The notes under the pieces are model-generated. The model saw only the letters and a program-made list of their open reading frames with translations, had not been told where the DNA came from and did no database searches. A stretch of DNA of 64,000 bases, from contig JACPPG010000052.1 of NCBI GenBank assembly GCA_016191115.1, positions 1 to 64,000 of the forward strand, written 5' to 3'. Positions 16,719 through 25,029 of the stretch are shown in pieces. The position numbers were made by a program, and so were the translations under genes. Within the stretch, counting starts at the first letter, position 1; each line of letters opens with the position of its first letter. The DNA is from Planctomycetia bacterium (lineage in GTDB: Bacteria > Planctomycetota > Planctomycetia > Pirellulales > JACPPG01).

Positions 16719-18182
16719 ATGCCCACTCTTCTGGTCGTCGACGATGATCGCGCCGTTCGGCATCTGGTGCGACAGGCTTTCCAGGGCCCGGAATTGGAGG
16801 TCGTCGAGGCGGCGACAGCGGCCGAAGGGCTCGACCTCTCTCGCCAGCGCCAGCCCGATACCGTGCTCTTGGACATCATGCTGCCCGAGATGTCGGGCTT
16901 GGAGGCCTACCGAGCGTTCCAGACGATTGATCCCAAGCTGCCCGTGATTTTCATAACGGCCCTGGATTCGAGCGACGTCGCCATTCAGGCCATGAGCCTG
17001 GGAGCATACGATTTTGTGCTCAAGCCCCTGGAGGTGGCGCGGTTGTGCAAGGTCGTGCGGCAGGCGCTCGACATCCGCCGGTTGATGAATGTGCCGGTGT
17101 CGGTTCCGGGTGGGACGGTCGACGGGGGGGCCGACCGCCTCGTGGGTCGCAGCCCCGCCATGCAGGACGTCTACAAGGCCATCGGCCGCGTCGCTCCGCA
17201 AAACGTCACCGTGCTTATCCGCGGCGAGAGTGGGACGGGGAAAGAGCTCGTGGCGCGGGCGATTTATCAGCACAGCCCGCGGGCCAGTCGTCCTTTCCTG
17301 GCCGTCAACTGCGCGGCGATTCCCGACACGCTTCTGGAAAGCGAGCTCTTTGGCCACGAAAAGGGAGCATTCACCGGCGCCGACCAGCGGCGAATCGGCA
17401 AGTTCGAGCAGTGCAACGGCGGCACGCTGTTCTTGGACGAGGTGGGCGACATGTCGCTGTTGTTGCAGGCGAAGATGCTGCGCGTCTTGCAGCAGCAGCA
17501 GTTCGAACGCGTCGGCGGCAACCAGACGATCACCACGGACGTGCGGCTCATCACGGCCACGAACCGCGATCTGGAAAAGATGGTCGAGGCACGCGAGTTC
17601 CGTGCCGACTTGTACTATCGGCTGAGCGGGTTCACGATCCATTTACCACCGCTCCGCGAGCGCACGGCGGACGTGCCCCTGTTGCTCGACTATTTCTTGC
17701 GGCGGTTTTCCACGGCGCTGTCGAAGGACGTGCAGGCGATCTCGCCGGAAGCAATGGCCATTCTGATGGCGCATCACTGGCCCGGAAACATCCGCGAGCT
17801 GGAGAACGTCGTACGGCAGGCGCTATTGAACACGGTGGGCCCCGTGCTCCTGCCGGAGTTTCTGCAGGGCGCGGTTTCCGCGCCGGATTCCGGCGCGGAT
17901 GTCGCGACTGCGCGCGGTGACGGTCTGACCTCGACGATCGAACGGCTGCTCGACCAAGGCAACGAAAATCTTTATGCCGAGGCCGTGGCCGCCCTCGAAC
18001 GCTACGTTCTCAGGCGCGTCCTGTCGAGAACCCAAGGGAACATCTCGCAGTCGGCCAAGATGCTCGGCATCACGCGGGGAAGCCTGCGGAACAAGATTCG
18101 CGCTTTGGGTTTGTCCATAGACCGCGACATTCACATTGAAGAGGGTGCCTCGAGCGGCGACGACGAGGACGAATATCCCTAG
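16719..18182 (+). CDS. NtrC-family sigma-54-dependent response regulator (REC-AAA+-Fis HTH)
   Basis: The 487-residue protein has a receiver (about 3-120, D52 in LLDIMLPE) and an AAA+ sigma-54 interaction domain (about 145-375). The AAA+ domain has Walker A GESGTGKE, an intact GAFTGA loop and the Walker B-type LFLDEVGD. The C-terminal Fis-type helix-turn-helix is at about 435-475. It should open sigma-54 promoters when phosphorylated. Several sigma-54-type promoters in this island are candidate targets. It is a close paralogue of the regulator at 29981. The start is the ATG at 16719; a TTG six bases upstream is in frame but less likely. Confidence 0.92.
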   Translation: MPTLLVVDDDRAVRHLVRQAFQGPELEVVEAATAAEGLDLSRQRQPDTVLLDIMLPEMSGLEAYRAFQTIDPKLPVIFITALDSSDVAIQAMSLGAYDFVLKPLEVARLCKVVRQALDIRRLMNVPVSVPGGTVDGGADRLVGRSPAMQDVYKAIGRVAPQNVTVLIRGESGTGKELVARAIYQHSPRASRPFLAVNCAAIPDTLLESELFGHEKGAFTGADQRRIGKFEQCNGGTLFLDEVGDMSLLLQAKMLRVLQQQQFERVGGNQTITTDVRLITATNRDLEKMVEAREFRADLYYRLSGFTIHLPPLRERTADVPLLLDYFLRRFSTALSKDVQAISPEAMAILMAHHWPGNIRELENVVRQALLNTVGPVLLPEFLQGAVSAPDSGADVATARGDGLTSTIERLLDQGNENLYAEAVAALERYVLRRVLSRTQGNISQSAKMLGITRGSLRNKIRALGLSIDRDIHIEEGASSGDDEDEYP

Positions 18183-18212
18183 CGCGGGACGACTCGACCG
18201 CCCGCGAGCGCA

Positions 18213-18620
18213 TCATGCGTCGGCCGCGTCCCGCGGAGCATAGCTCGCCAACACCGCCGTCAGCCGGGCCAGCTCTTGATCGACGTCGCGAACGAGTTGT
18301 GACACGTTCGCCACGGCTTGCGCCGCGCAGCTCGATTCCAGCGCCGCCAGTGCGCGGACGCACGGCTCCGCATTAAAGTTCGCCGCGAGGCCCTTCAAAC
18401 TGTGTGCCGCCCGGTGAACCCGATCCCAGTCCTGCCGCGCGACGCCTTCTTCGATTGCTCTTAGAAGCGACGGAGAATCTTCAAAGAAAAACCCGACAAG
18501 GTCCAGAAGCAGTTGTCGGTTCCCGCCCAGACGCGCTAGAGCGGCCGCCATGTCGATGGGCGAATCCGCGGTGGGCGGCGGATCGTCCGCTCGATGCGTG
18601 GCACTTGCGCCGCTTTCCAT
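18213..18620 (-). CDS. HPt phosphotransfer protein
   Basis: This 135-residue, mostly helical protein carries the HPt signature HRAAHSLKGLAANF with phosphorylatable H73. The N-terminal 20 residues are unstructured. Stand-alone HPt proteins carry phosphate from hybrid-kinase receivers to response regulators. This fits a window with three hybrid kinases and two NtrC regulators. It converges on the NtrC gene with 30 bp between the stops. No sigma-54-type promoter is visible upstream. Confidence 0.88.
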   Translation of the reverse strand: MESGASATHRADDPPPTADSPIDMAAALARLGGNRQLLLDLVGFFFEDSPSLLRAIEEGVARQDWDRVHRAAHSLKGLAANFNAEPCVRALAALESSCAAQAVANVSQLVRDVDQELARLTAVLASYAPRDAADA

Positions 18621-18945
18621 GACTCAACCGTGTGTGGGAGGACCTTAACTTGGAAATCCAATCTGCTCCCTGGGCGCGCCGATTTAGTCCGACGCCGGAT
18701 AAGCGCAACGCCCAAGACCGCCACTTCTATTACGAATGATCGGAAGAATCCTCACCGTCCGCAATCGGGACGCATCACGTCGACGCAAAACGTTAGGGCA
18801 ATTGGCGCGCCCGACCCCTAGGGAAAATGCACGCGGGATTTCCCCGGCAAGCGTTACGCTACGGTCGAGGACCAGCCACGATTGGTCGAAAAACGGCCAT
18901 GCACCGACAATTCGCGCTTTTCACGCCGACATAGGCTGGATTTTC
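18621..18945. other. Intergenic stretch, no gene recognised
   Basis: About 330 bp between the HPt gene and the promoter of the next gene. Short frames here lack domain features and ribosome binding sites. The stretch presumably holds the HPt promoter and upstream activator sites for the sigma-54-type promoter at 18951, but I see no clear motif. Confidence 0.3.
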
Positions 18946-18950
18946 GAGTT

Positions 18951-18966
18951 TGGCACGTTGTATGCC
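18951..18966 (+). promoter_or_regulatory. Sigma-54-type promoter for the exported protein at 19139
   Basis: TGGCACGTTGTATGCC has the full TGGCAC -24 element and GG-N10-GC spacing. The leader would be about 160 nt, longer than at the other sites. Confidence 0.6.
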
Positions 18967-19138
18967 TGACTTCCTAAAGTGAAACCAATGGGCCTGAAAA
19001 GAGGGAAATGCCACGGGGGAGAGGTCACTCGAATTGAGCCTCGATCGATCGATGGAGCGGTGGTAGCGGAACGGAACGGCGCTCTCGCAAGTGCCGTGCT
19101 GACCGTTGCCCGCCGGTCGCGGCGGAGGCGTTCCGGCC

Positions 19139-20275
19139 ATGTTCCTTCGGTCGTTATTCTTTGCGCTGGTCGCCCTGTATGTTTTAGGCGCGCACTTGGC
19201 GGCAGGCGATGACACGGCGGCAGCTCCGACCAGTTCCGATCCCGCTCCACGGAAAACCGGTGGTCTCGTCATCGAGGTTTCCGGCATCGACGATCTAGCC
19301 AAACGGCAGTTGCACGGCGATGCGTCACGACTGGTGGAACTGTGCTGCAACCTTGGTGACTTCCATTGTTGCATCTCTCCGGAGTTGCTTCAGGGCGCGC
19401 TAGGGTCCGCGATCGCATTCGACGCGCCATTCAAGGACGTGCTGCTTGATTTGCCCGTAACCGGCGATGTCCGGTTCGCGGGCCAGGTGCGCATCACTCT
19501 CGTGCCTGATGAAGAGCAAATTGCCTTCGAGCTGTGCACGACCGGCGAGATCCAGATGCGCGGCATCGGACGTGCCCGGGGCGTGCGCATTCACTACGAC
19601 GGCACCAGCCGCTACCGCGCGACGAAGCGCATTATGTTCGCGTCCGCCGGTTTGTCGTCTCTTCCGGCCACCTGCGCCGCTGAGTCTTCGGTCACCGTTG
19701 CGGACGTTAGCACGGGACGGCCGGGAATCGTGGGCCGGTTCGTCGAGCGAGCGGCCCGCCGGCAGGCCGTCGTCAATCAGGAAGAGGCCGAGGCGGAATG
19801 CTCCGAGCACGTCGAGGCGGCCATCCGCCGCGCCCTCGACTGCGAGGTGGCGACGCTTGCCAAGATCGTCAACACGGCCATGAGCGAGCGGATGCAGGTG
19901 CTGCGGGCCCCCGAACGTCATGCTTGGCAAGACATTAAGTTTCATACCGAGGACGGCTCGATCCACATCGCTCGCCACGACGAGCGGTCGGCGCTCGCTC
20001 AGCAGCCCTCTGCCAGCAGGAAACAGATACCTCCTGCTTCGCTACGGGTGTTCAGGTCCGGACTTGATTTCCGCTCCCTTTGCGTCCTGGGGCGGATCAT
20101 GGTCACTCCGAAGGAGAGCGAACGCCAAGACGTTGGACGCAGTCAATCGATCTTTGGCAGAACGCACGCCCTGACGCTTCAGCCGGCACTCGCGGTCGAG
20201 CCGGACACTCTGACCATCGTCTTTGATTTTCCCCAGCAGGCACAGATAGCGCGGGCCCTCACCGGAACGCGTTAG
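19139..20275 (+). CDS. Exported conserved protein of unknown function
   Basis: The 378-residue product begins with a clear signal peptide (MFLRSLFFALVALYVLGAHLAAG). The mature part has mixed alpha/beta composition. There are two Cys pairs early on (LCCNLGDFHCC at about 66-76) and no catalytic motif I recognise. The middle, with FERAARRQAVVNQEEAEAE, resembles a helical linker. I chose the ATG at 19139 because it begins the signal peptide and follows a GGAGG-like stretch. A sigma-54-type promoter lies about 175 nt upstream. No function is assigned. Confidence 0.7.
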   Translation: MFLRSLFFALVALYVLGAHLAAGDDTAAAPTSSDPAPRKTGGLVIEVSGIDDLAKRQLHGDASRLVELCCNLGDFHCCISPELLQGALGSAIAFDAPFKDVLLDLPVTGDVRFAGQVRITLVPDEEQIAFELCTTGEIQMRGIGRARGVRIHYDGTSRYRATKRIMFASAGLSSLPATCAAESSVTVADVSTGRPGIVGRFVERAARRQAVVNQEEAEAECSEHVEAAIRRALDCEVATLAKIVNTAMSERMQVLRAPERHAWQDIKFHTEDGSIHIARHDERSALAQQPSASRKQIPPASLRVFRSGLDFRSLCVLGRIMVTPKESERQDVGRSQSIFGRTHALTLQPALAVEPDTLTIVFDFPQQAQIARALTGTR

Positions 20276-20318
20276 TGCCGCGTGTACTGGACGTGTGACC
20301 TTGACGACGGGTCCGACT

Positions 20319-20795
20319 TCATAGCTCCGGCGTCGGCGGCACGTTGATACCCAGCGCCGTCGCCAGGTCGATCGCGTGCTCCTGCTCTTGCACCAGAATG
20401 TCGCGGATGACCTCGCACAGCGCGTACTCCCCGAGAGCTTCGGCCTGCCGGACCCTTACCCGGTAATTGGCGATGGTTTCCAGCTCGTTGGCCAGATCGA
20501 AGCGGAGCATCTGTTCGGCGTTCTCGGAGGTCTTGACGGGCTTTGCCACCACGGTCGGCATGCCGCCCAAATAATCGATTTGATTGGCGATCTCAAGCGC
20601 GTGGGTTAGCTCTTCGGCGGCATGGGCCTCGAGTTCCTGGGCGATGTTCATGTACGCGGCCCCTTTTAGCACCTGGCTGTAGTTCACGTAGGCAATGATG
20701 GCCTGATACTCGCGGGCCAGGTCCTCGTTCAAGAGGTCAATGAACTCGTCTCGGCTGACGGTGTCGCGTACATCGGGACTTTGGATTGTGGCCAT
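20319..20795 (-). CDS. Ferritin-like (bacterioferritin/Dps-like) iron-binding protein
   Basis: This 158-residue four-helix protein has metal-ligand patterns of the ferritin-like superfamily: EYQAIIAY in helix 1, HAAEELTHA in helix 2, ELETIANYRVR in helix 3 and EQEHAIDL in helix 4. It probably oxidises and stores iron, or protects DNA or membranes from oxidants. It is close in length to bacterioferritin but more divergent. AGAGGAAG lies upstream of the ATG. A strong sigma-54-type promoter (TGGCATGCGTGTTGCG) sits about 57-72 nt upstream, divergent from that of the Tyr-rich protein. This supports co-regulation with the iron permease and CsbD genes. Confidence 0.85.
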   Translation of the reverse strand: MATIQSPDVRDTVSRDEFIDLLNEDLAREYQAIIAYVNYSQVLKGAAYMNIAQELEAHAAEELTHALEIANQIDYLGGMPTVVAKPVKTSENAEQMLRFDLANELETIANYRVRVRQAEALGEYALCEVIRDILVQEQEHAIDLATALGINVPPTPEL

Positions 20796-20851
20796 GGCGT
20801 CGTTCTTCCTCTATGTGACGTGATTGGTGCGCAAGCGACGGCGCAACGGCT

Positions 20852-20867
20852 CGCAACACGCATGCCA
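20852..20867 (-). promoter_or_regulatory. Sigma-54-type promoter for the ferritin-like gene
   Basis: TGGCATGCGTGTTGCG keeps GG-N10-GC with a canonical TTGC at -12. The predicted leader is about 46 nt. It lies 40 bp from the divergent promoter at 20907. Confidence 0.7.
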
Positions 20868-20906
20868 AAGAGGCATCGCTGCACGCGCCACACGAAGCTC
20901 TTCGAT

Positions 20907-20922
20907 CGGCACGGAATGTGCG
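20907..20922 (+). promoter_or_regulatory. Sigma-54-type promoter for the Tyr-rich secreted protein
   Basis: CGGCACGGAATGTGCG has GGCAC at -24 and GTGC at -12, with GG-N10-GC spacing. The leader would be about 52 nt. Confidence 0.6.
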
Positions 20923-20984
20923 GCCTCATGGCGCTGGTGCAACGGGGAAGGTGCACACGAGACGCCTTTCAGAGGAGGTGCAAC

Positions 20985-21254
20985 ATGTTCCGGAAGTTAT
21001 TGCTGGCAATCGTGTTTGCCACATCGTTTTTGGGAGTCTTCTCGCCTCCGCAACCGATGGCCCGCGAGGCCAGCGCGCGGCCGTGGGCACGATACTACTA
21101 TCCGTATCGAGCCTACTATCCGTACAGCGCCTACTATCCGTACAGCGCCTACTACCGACCCCCGTATCGGGCCTATTATGGCGCGTACTATCGGCCCTAC
21201 GATCGGCCGTATTACTACGGCTACCGTCCGTACTACGGATCGTGGTGGTATTGA
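20985..21254 (+). CDS. Secreted tyrosine-rich repeat protein
   Basis: The 89-residue product has a signal peptide (about 1-25). The short mature chain is built almost only of Tyr, Pro, Arg, Ala and Ser. It contains tandem AYYPYS units and Tyr-Arg-Pro-Tyr motifs, and it ends in SWWY. Such low-complexity Tyr-rich proteins may form cross-linkable surface material, but no function is established here. AGAGGAGG lies seven bases before the ATG, which sets the start. A sigma-54-type promoter lies upstream, divergent from that of the ferritin-like gene. Confidence 0.8.
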   Translation: MFRKLLLAIVFATSFLGVFSPPQPMAREASARPWARYYYPYRAYYPYSAYYPYSAYYRPPYRAYYGAYYRPYDRPYYYGYRPYYGSWWY

Positions 21255-21290
21255 GCGACGAGGGACGAGAGAGGGCGCGGCCAGTGCATT

Positions 21291-23600
21291 CTAACGCGGC
21301 GCACTGGCCGCGCTGGGAACACCCGCCAAAAGGGACTGAAGCGCATCCACACCGACCGGTTTGGTCAGATGCCGATCAAAGCCCGCCTCCAGGGCCCGAC
21401 GGCGGTCGTCCTCCTGGCCATAGCCCGTAATGGCTACTAGGAACGTGGACTTCAGTCGCCGATCGCCGCGCACAGCGCGGGCCACCGCGTAGCCATCCAT
21501 GTCGCTTTGCAGATTGATATCGCAAAGAATGACGTCGGGCAAAAACTCGCGTGCCCGCTCGACGCCGGTGGGGCCATCGACCGCCACGACCACGTTGTGA
21601 CCGGCAATCTCAAGCAGCCGACTAAGAGACAGACATGCGTCGCGGCTGTCGTCGATCACCAGCACACGGGCTGGTTTCGACGCGACGGGCGTACGCTTCT
21701 CGTCTTCTCGTATTTGATCGCGTGACAGCAGCGGCAGCCGGACTGTTACGATCGAACCGCGGCCGACGCCCGCGCTCTCGGCCTCGACGGTGCCTCGGTG
21801 CAGCTCGACGAGTCCCTTGACCAGGGCCAGCCCCAAACCGAGACCGCCCCGATTGCGATCGGCGGCTTGATCGGCCTGGGTGAACGGTTCGAACAGCCTG
21901 GCTAGCGTCTCGGCGGTCATGCCGATTCCGGAGTCGTGCACCGCCAGCACTACGTTCTCCGCGTCGCGGCGCATTGAAACCCGCACGGTTCCGCCGGGGT
22001 TGCTGAACTTCACGGCGTTGTGCAGGAGGTTCCCCAGAACCTGCGAAAGGCGGACCGAATCGCCGTCGATCCATAGCGGTTCGGATGGTGATGCGACCTC
22101 GAGCGCGACCGCGTGGGCGGTGAAGACCGGGCGATGGTCCTCGACGGCCAACCGGGCCACCTCGGCGAGATCCACGCGCTGGGGGCGCAGCGAGATCTTG
22201 CCCTCCGAGATCCGCGATAAATCGAGCAAATCGTCGATCAGCCGCGCCATCTGGGTTGCCTGCCGCTCGATAACGTCGTGCATTTCCGCCGCGTCGGGCG
22301 ACGGCGCGCCGGCCAGCTTGAGCACCTGCACGCCGTTCAAGATGCCGGCCAGCGGATTCCGCAGCTCGTGTCCCAACAGCGCCAGAAAGCGGTCTTTTCT
22401 CTGATCCACCTCGCGCAGCGCCGCTTCGGCCCGTTTGCGTTCGGTGATGTCGCGCGCGATCTTCGCCGCGCCGATCATCGTGCCCTGTTCGTCCTTGATG
22501 GGCGAAAAGCTCAACGAGACTTCGATCCGCCGGCCGTCCTTGGTCAGGCGTTTCGTTTCGTAGCTTCGAACGCTCTCTCCCCGCTCGAGCCGGGCAAGTA
22601 GCTGGGGGCCCTCGTCGTGGTAATCGGGCGGATCCAATAGCGAAATCCGCCGGCCGACGACTTCCTCGGCCGTATATCCGTAGAGCTTCCGGGCACCGGC
22701 GTTCCAACTCGTGATATTTCCCTTCAGATCCTGCCCGATGATCGCGTCCTCGGACGATTCCACGATGGCACCCAGCTCGCGCAGGGCCCGTTCCGTGCGC
22801 ATGTGCTCGGTCACGTCGATGGCGATTCCGCCGACCCAGCCGGGACGATCGTCCAATCCGAAAATGGGAAACTTGCTGACAATCGAGTAGTGGAGGACCC
22901 CGTCGCCGTGCCGGAGCGTTTCGACCATTTGCACGCCGGCCGCGCTGGCGAACGCCTTCTGGTCGTTCTCCTTGAACTGCGCGGCCGTAAGCGGAGGAAA
23001 GACCTCGTCGTCGGAGCGCCCGTAAAGCCTGGCCCGCGGAACTTGAAAGGCCTCTTCGGCCGCGTCGTTGGCATACACGTATCGGCCGCGCGCGTCCTTG
23101 ATCCAGGCCAGGCCGGGCAGGTGTTGCATGAATCGCACGAAACGCTGCTCGCTTTCCCGCAGCGACGCCTCGACCAGCCGCTGACGCGTGATATCCAGCG
23201 TGACGCAGCGGGAATGAACGAATTGTCCGTCCTCCGCGAGGCCGCTGGAATTGATCAGCACGTGTTTGATCGAGCCGTCCTTGGCGCGCAAACGCGCTTG
23301 GCAGTCGCGCACGTCCTGCCCCTGGGCCAGGCGGTCGAGAATCGTTCGAATCACCTCCTGGTCGGCGTGAAACTCGGCGATGTGGTGGCCGACATATTCG
23401 TCGCGCCGGTAGCCGAGCAACTTGAGCTCGGCCTGATTAACGCGCTGGATCGTTCCGTCAGGGCCTACCCAATGGAGGGCGACCGGCGCGTTATCGAAGA
23501 AGTCCGCGAGCGCGCGGTGCTCGCGATCGGCGGGTTCACAAGCGCCGGGCGCGTCGAGCGACGGAATGTCACGGTCGTCGGCGTCCGACGGCGGGGCCAT
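21291..23600 (-). CDS. Triple-PAS hybrid histidine kinase (PAS-PAS-PAS-HisKA-HATPase-REC)
   Basis: This 769-residue soluble sensor has three PAS domains at about 25-140, 150-265 and 275-395. HisKA with H411 in GHELRNP, a HATPase domain, and a C-terminal receiver with D694 in LCDINLQSDMDG follow. There is no membrane segment, so it senses a cytosolic or diffusible signal (redox, gas or ligand unknown). Its kinase-receiver half resembles that of the ethylene-receptor-like kinase. I start at MAPPSDADD (23600) because the upstream part of the frame, to 23660, is Arg/Ala-rich and lacks a ribosome binding site. A mobile repeat lies about 110 bp upstream. Confidence 0.9.
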   Translation of the reverse strand: MAPPSDADDRDIPSLDAPGACEPADREHRALADFFDNAPVALHWVGPDGTIQRVNQAELKLLGYRRDEYVGHHIAEFHADQEVIRTILDRLAQGQDVRDCQARLRAKDGSIKHVLINSSGLAEDGQFVHSRCVTLDITRQRLVEASLRESEQRFVRFMQHLPGLAWIKDARGRYVYANDAAEEAFQVPRARLYGRSDDEVFPPLTAAQFKENDQKAFASAAGVQMVETLRHGDGVLHYSIVSKFPIFGLDDRPGWVGGIAIDVTEHMRTERALRELGAIVESSEDAIIGQDLKGNITSWNAGARKLYGYTAEEVVGRRISLLDPPDYHDEGPQLLARLERGESVRSYETKRLTKDGRRIEVSLSFSPIKDEQGTMIGAAKIARDITERKRAEAALREVDQRKDRFLALLGHELRNPLAGILNGVQVLKLAGAPSPDAAEMHDVIERQATQMARLIDDLLDLSRISEGKISLRPQRVDLAEVARLAVEDHRPVFTAHAVALEVASPSEPLWIDGDSVRLSQVLGNLLHNAVKFSNPGGTVRVSMRRDAENVVLAVHDSGIGMTAETLARLFEPFTQADQAADRNRGGLGLGLALVKGLVELHRGTVEAESAGVGRGSIVTVRLPLLSRDQIREDEKRTPVASKPARVLVIDDSRDACLSLSRLLEIAGHNVVVAVDGPTGVERAREFLPDVILCDINLQSDMDGYAVARAVRGDRRLKSTFLVAITGYGQEDDRRRALEAGFDRHLTKPVGVDALQSLLAGVPSAASAPR

Positions 23601-23711
23601 CGTTGCGAGACTCCGATTGTGTGCGCCAGCGCGCTCCGCGCAGCCTCCGCGGAGGGCCACCTATTCGATTATCTTCCGATGCCGCGCGGCGACGCAAGAC
23701 AGCCCACTAAC

Positions 23712-23856
23712 CAGGGCCATTCTGCTTTTCAAAATGGCGAGGCGGGAAAATGGGACTGGCTCCGAGCATAAACAGCGCAAGTCCTTTCAGACCAACGTTG
23801 CGTCTCGGTGCCTGTCCCACTTTCCCGCCGGTGCGCCGCCGGCAAGCTTGAATCTG
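23712..23856 (+). repeat. MITE-like repeat A, copy 4, right end truncated
   Basis: The left end CAGGGCCATTCTG is intact. The right end stops at AATCTGTG and lacks the last 10 bp. It sits between the triple-PAS kinase promoter region and the csrA 3' end. Confidence 0.85.
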
Positions 23857-23904
23857 TGTGCCTCTTTGTCCGATCGTAAAGCCACGGAGCGGCGGCCGCG
23901 GATT

Positions 23905-24129
23905 TCAGGCGAATTCGGCGTAGAGGGGCGAATCCGAGGGTGTGCCTTGGTTCGATCGTTCCTTGCTTTTTGTATCCATCCTGGCGCGCAATTCCTCGCG
24001 ATGAATGGCCACCTCGTGGGGCGCCGAAAATCCCAGCTTCACGGTCCCACCGCGGGCCGCGAGGATCGTCACGACGATATCCGGCCCAATGACGACGCGC
24101 TCCCCCAATCTGCGGCTTAGCACGAGCAT
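23905..24129 (-). CDS. csrA: CsrA/RsmA carbon storage regulator
   Basis: This is a 74-residue CsrA. It has the N-terminal MLVLSRRLGERVVIG, the beta-strand core and the conserved R44 in HREEL, both needed for binding GGA motifs in RNA. A short polar tail follows (about 50-74). CsrA homodimers block ribosome binding or change mRNA stability, commonly of biofilm, motility and carbon genes. GGAGG precedes the ATG at 24129; a longer frame upstream adds seven unsupported residues. It follows the BON gene by 45 bp and probably shares its transcript. It is well placed to add a post-transcriptional layer to the stress island. Confidence 0.93.
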   Translation of the reverse strand: MLVLSRRLGERVVIGPDIVVTILAARGGTVKLGFSAPHEVAIHREELRARMDTKSKERSNQGTPSDSPLYAEFA

Positions 24130-24173
24130 GGCAATCCTCCTTGGTTGCAATCCACAGGTCTCGGCCCGATCGT

Positions 24174-24485
24174 TTATTCCGACGCGATGCGGGGCACGGC
24201 GGGATATCGCGGCCCTGCTACCTCGATCTGATTAACGAGTTCTTCGACTCCGTGCGTTCGCGCCACGACAGTTTGCGCCAACTGCTTCAGATAGTAGGTG
24301 GGCACGCGGCCGTAGAGGGTCAGCACTCCTTCGTGAAACGTGCATTGAAGTTCGCGCAGCGACAGGTACGGGCTTGTGCGGAGCTTCTGCTGGCTCACCC
24401 GCGCCACGTCGCAGTCGGCCAGCGACCAGCGATTCTGGTGTGGCTCGTGGACCGGTTGCGATTCAAATTCAGAGATGGTGGACAT
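24174..24485 (-). CDS. BON-domain protein
   Basis: The 103-residue product has no signal peptide. A BON (OsmY-like) fold spans about 35-90, with LRELQCTFHEGVLTLYGRV and the final VEELVNQIEV strand. BON domains bind phospholipids and are common in envelope-stress proteins. GGAAGG precedes the start at 24485; a longer upstream frame runs through intergenic DNA and is not supported. Two intrinsic terminators lie between the small-RNA promoter and this gene, so its own promoter must lie within the last 90 bp or depend on read-through. csrA follows 45 bp downstream. Confidence 0.8.
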   Translation of the reverse strand: MSTISEFESQPVHEPHQNRWSLADCDVARVSQQKLRTSPYLSLRELQCTFHEGVLTLYGRVPTYYLKQLAQTVVARTHGVEELVNQIEVAGPRYPAVPRIASE

Positions 24486-24569
24486 GACGACCGCCTTCCG
24501 AAAAACCCCTAGCTGGCGCCTGCGAGGACGACACGGACAATCGCAGCGTTGAAGCCGAACATTCGTGGC

Positions 24570-24596
24570 GACAAAAAAACGAGGCGGGAACCCGCC
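24570..24596 (-). terminator. Second intrinsic terminator upstream of the BON gene
   Basis: On the minus strand a GGCGG/CCGCC stem with a GTTC loop is followed by TCG and seven T. It stands about 45 bp downstream of the small-RNA terminator, so the BON gene is doubly insulated from that promoter. Confidence 0.55.
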
Positions 24597-24629
24597 GAAT
24601 GAACGCCGATACGATGGCGAGGCGCGGCC

Positions 24630-24717
24630 ACAAAAAAACCCCGCCTGTGCTGCGGTCGAGGGCACAGTGGGGCAGTCGTAGCCGGGTTACGGTCAACCCT
24701 TCACGAACTGACCGCAT
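24630..24717 (-). ncRNA. Candidate ~90-nt small RNA or attenuator leader, copy 2
   Basis: This copy is homologous to the RNA at 8490-8579 and has the same order of parts. A promoter TTGACA-N17-TAGAAA comes first. A hairpin with arms GGTCAGT and GTTGACC around TCGTGAAGG follows, then the linker GGCTACGACTGCCCC. It ends in a terminator with CTGTGCC and GCACAG arms followed by seven T. The first stem differs in sequence from copy 1 but keeps its pairing. Two terminators in a row before the next gene favour a stand-alone small RNA over a simple leader. Confidence 0.55.
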
Positions 24718-24722
24718 GCCGC

Positions 24723-24760
24723 TTTCTATATCCGCGTCCGTAGTTTGTCAATAATGACAA
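24723..24760 (-). promoter_or_regulatory. Promoter of small RNA copy 2 with an overlapping palindrome
   Basis: TTGACA (24751-24746) and TAGAAA (24728-24723) are 17 nt apart on the minus strand. The -35 hexamer overlaps a perfect 6-bp inverted repeat, TTGTCA-N4-TGACAA, at 24745-24760. This could be an operator for a dimeric regulator. Copy 1 lacks this palindrome. Confidence 0.5.
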
Positions 24761-25029
24761 TTTGTCGCCCTGTGCTTTTTGCCCCGAGCACGCGGCCGGC
24801 CCCGGGATACGCTGGTAGTGGGGGCCTACCCGCCCGCGCCTTACGGGGGGGCTTGTTTCCGACAAGGCGACGCCACAGGATGTGGCCTGAGAGTTGCTCA
24901 CCGTGAGCCCGACCGATCGGCTCGATTTCCAGGAACTGCGGGCCCGTGGGGCCAGTGCGTCGTCTTTGGTGGTCGCGACCGGCTACGGTCGTGTCGCAAG
25001 ACCATCTTCACGGAGGACATCGAGAGCCG

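Noticed and set aside
24500..24520. GGCTTCAACGCTGC as a sigma-54-type promoter for the BON gene
   Set aside because: It keeps only the GG and GC dinucleotides, and the -24 element does not match.
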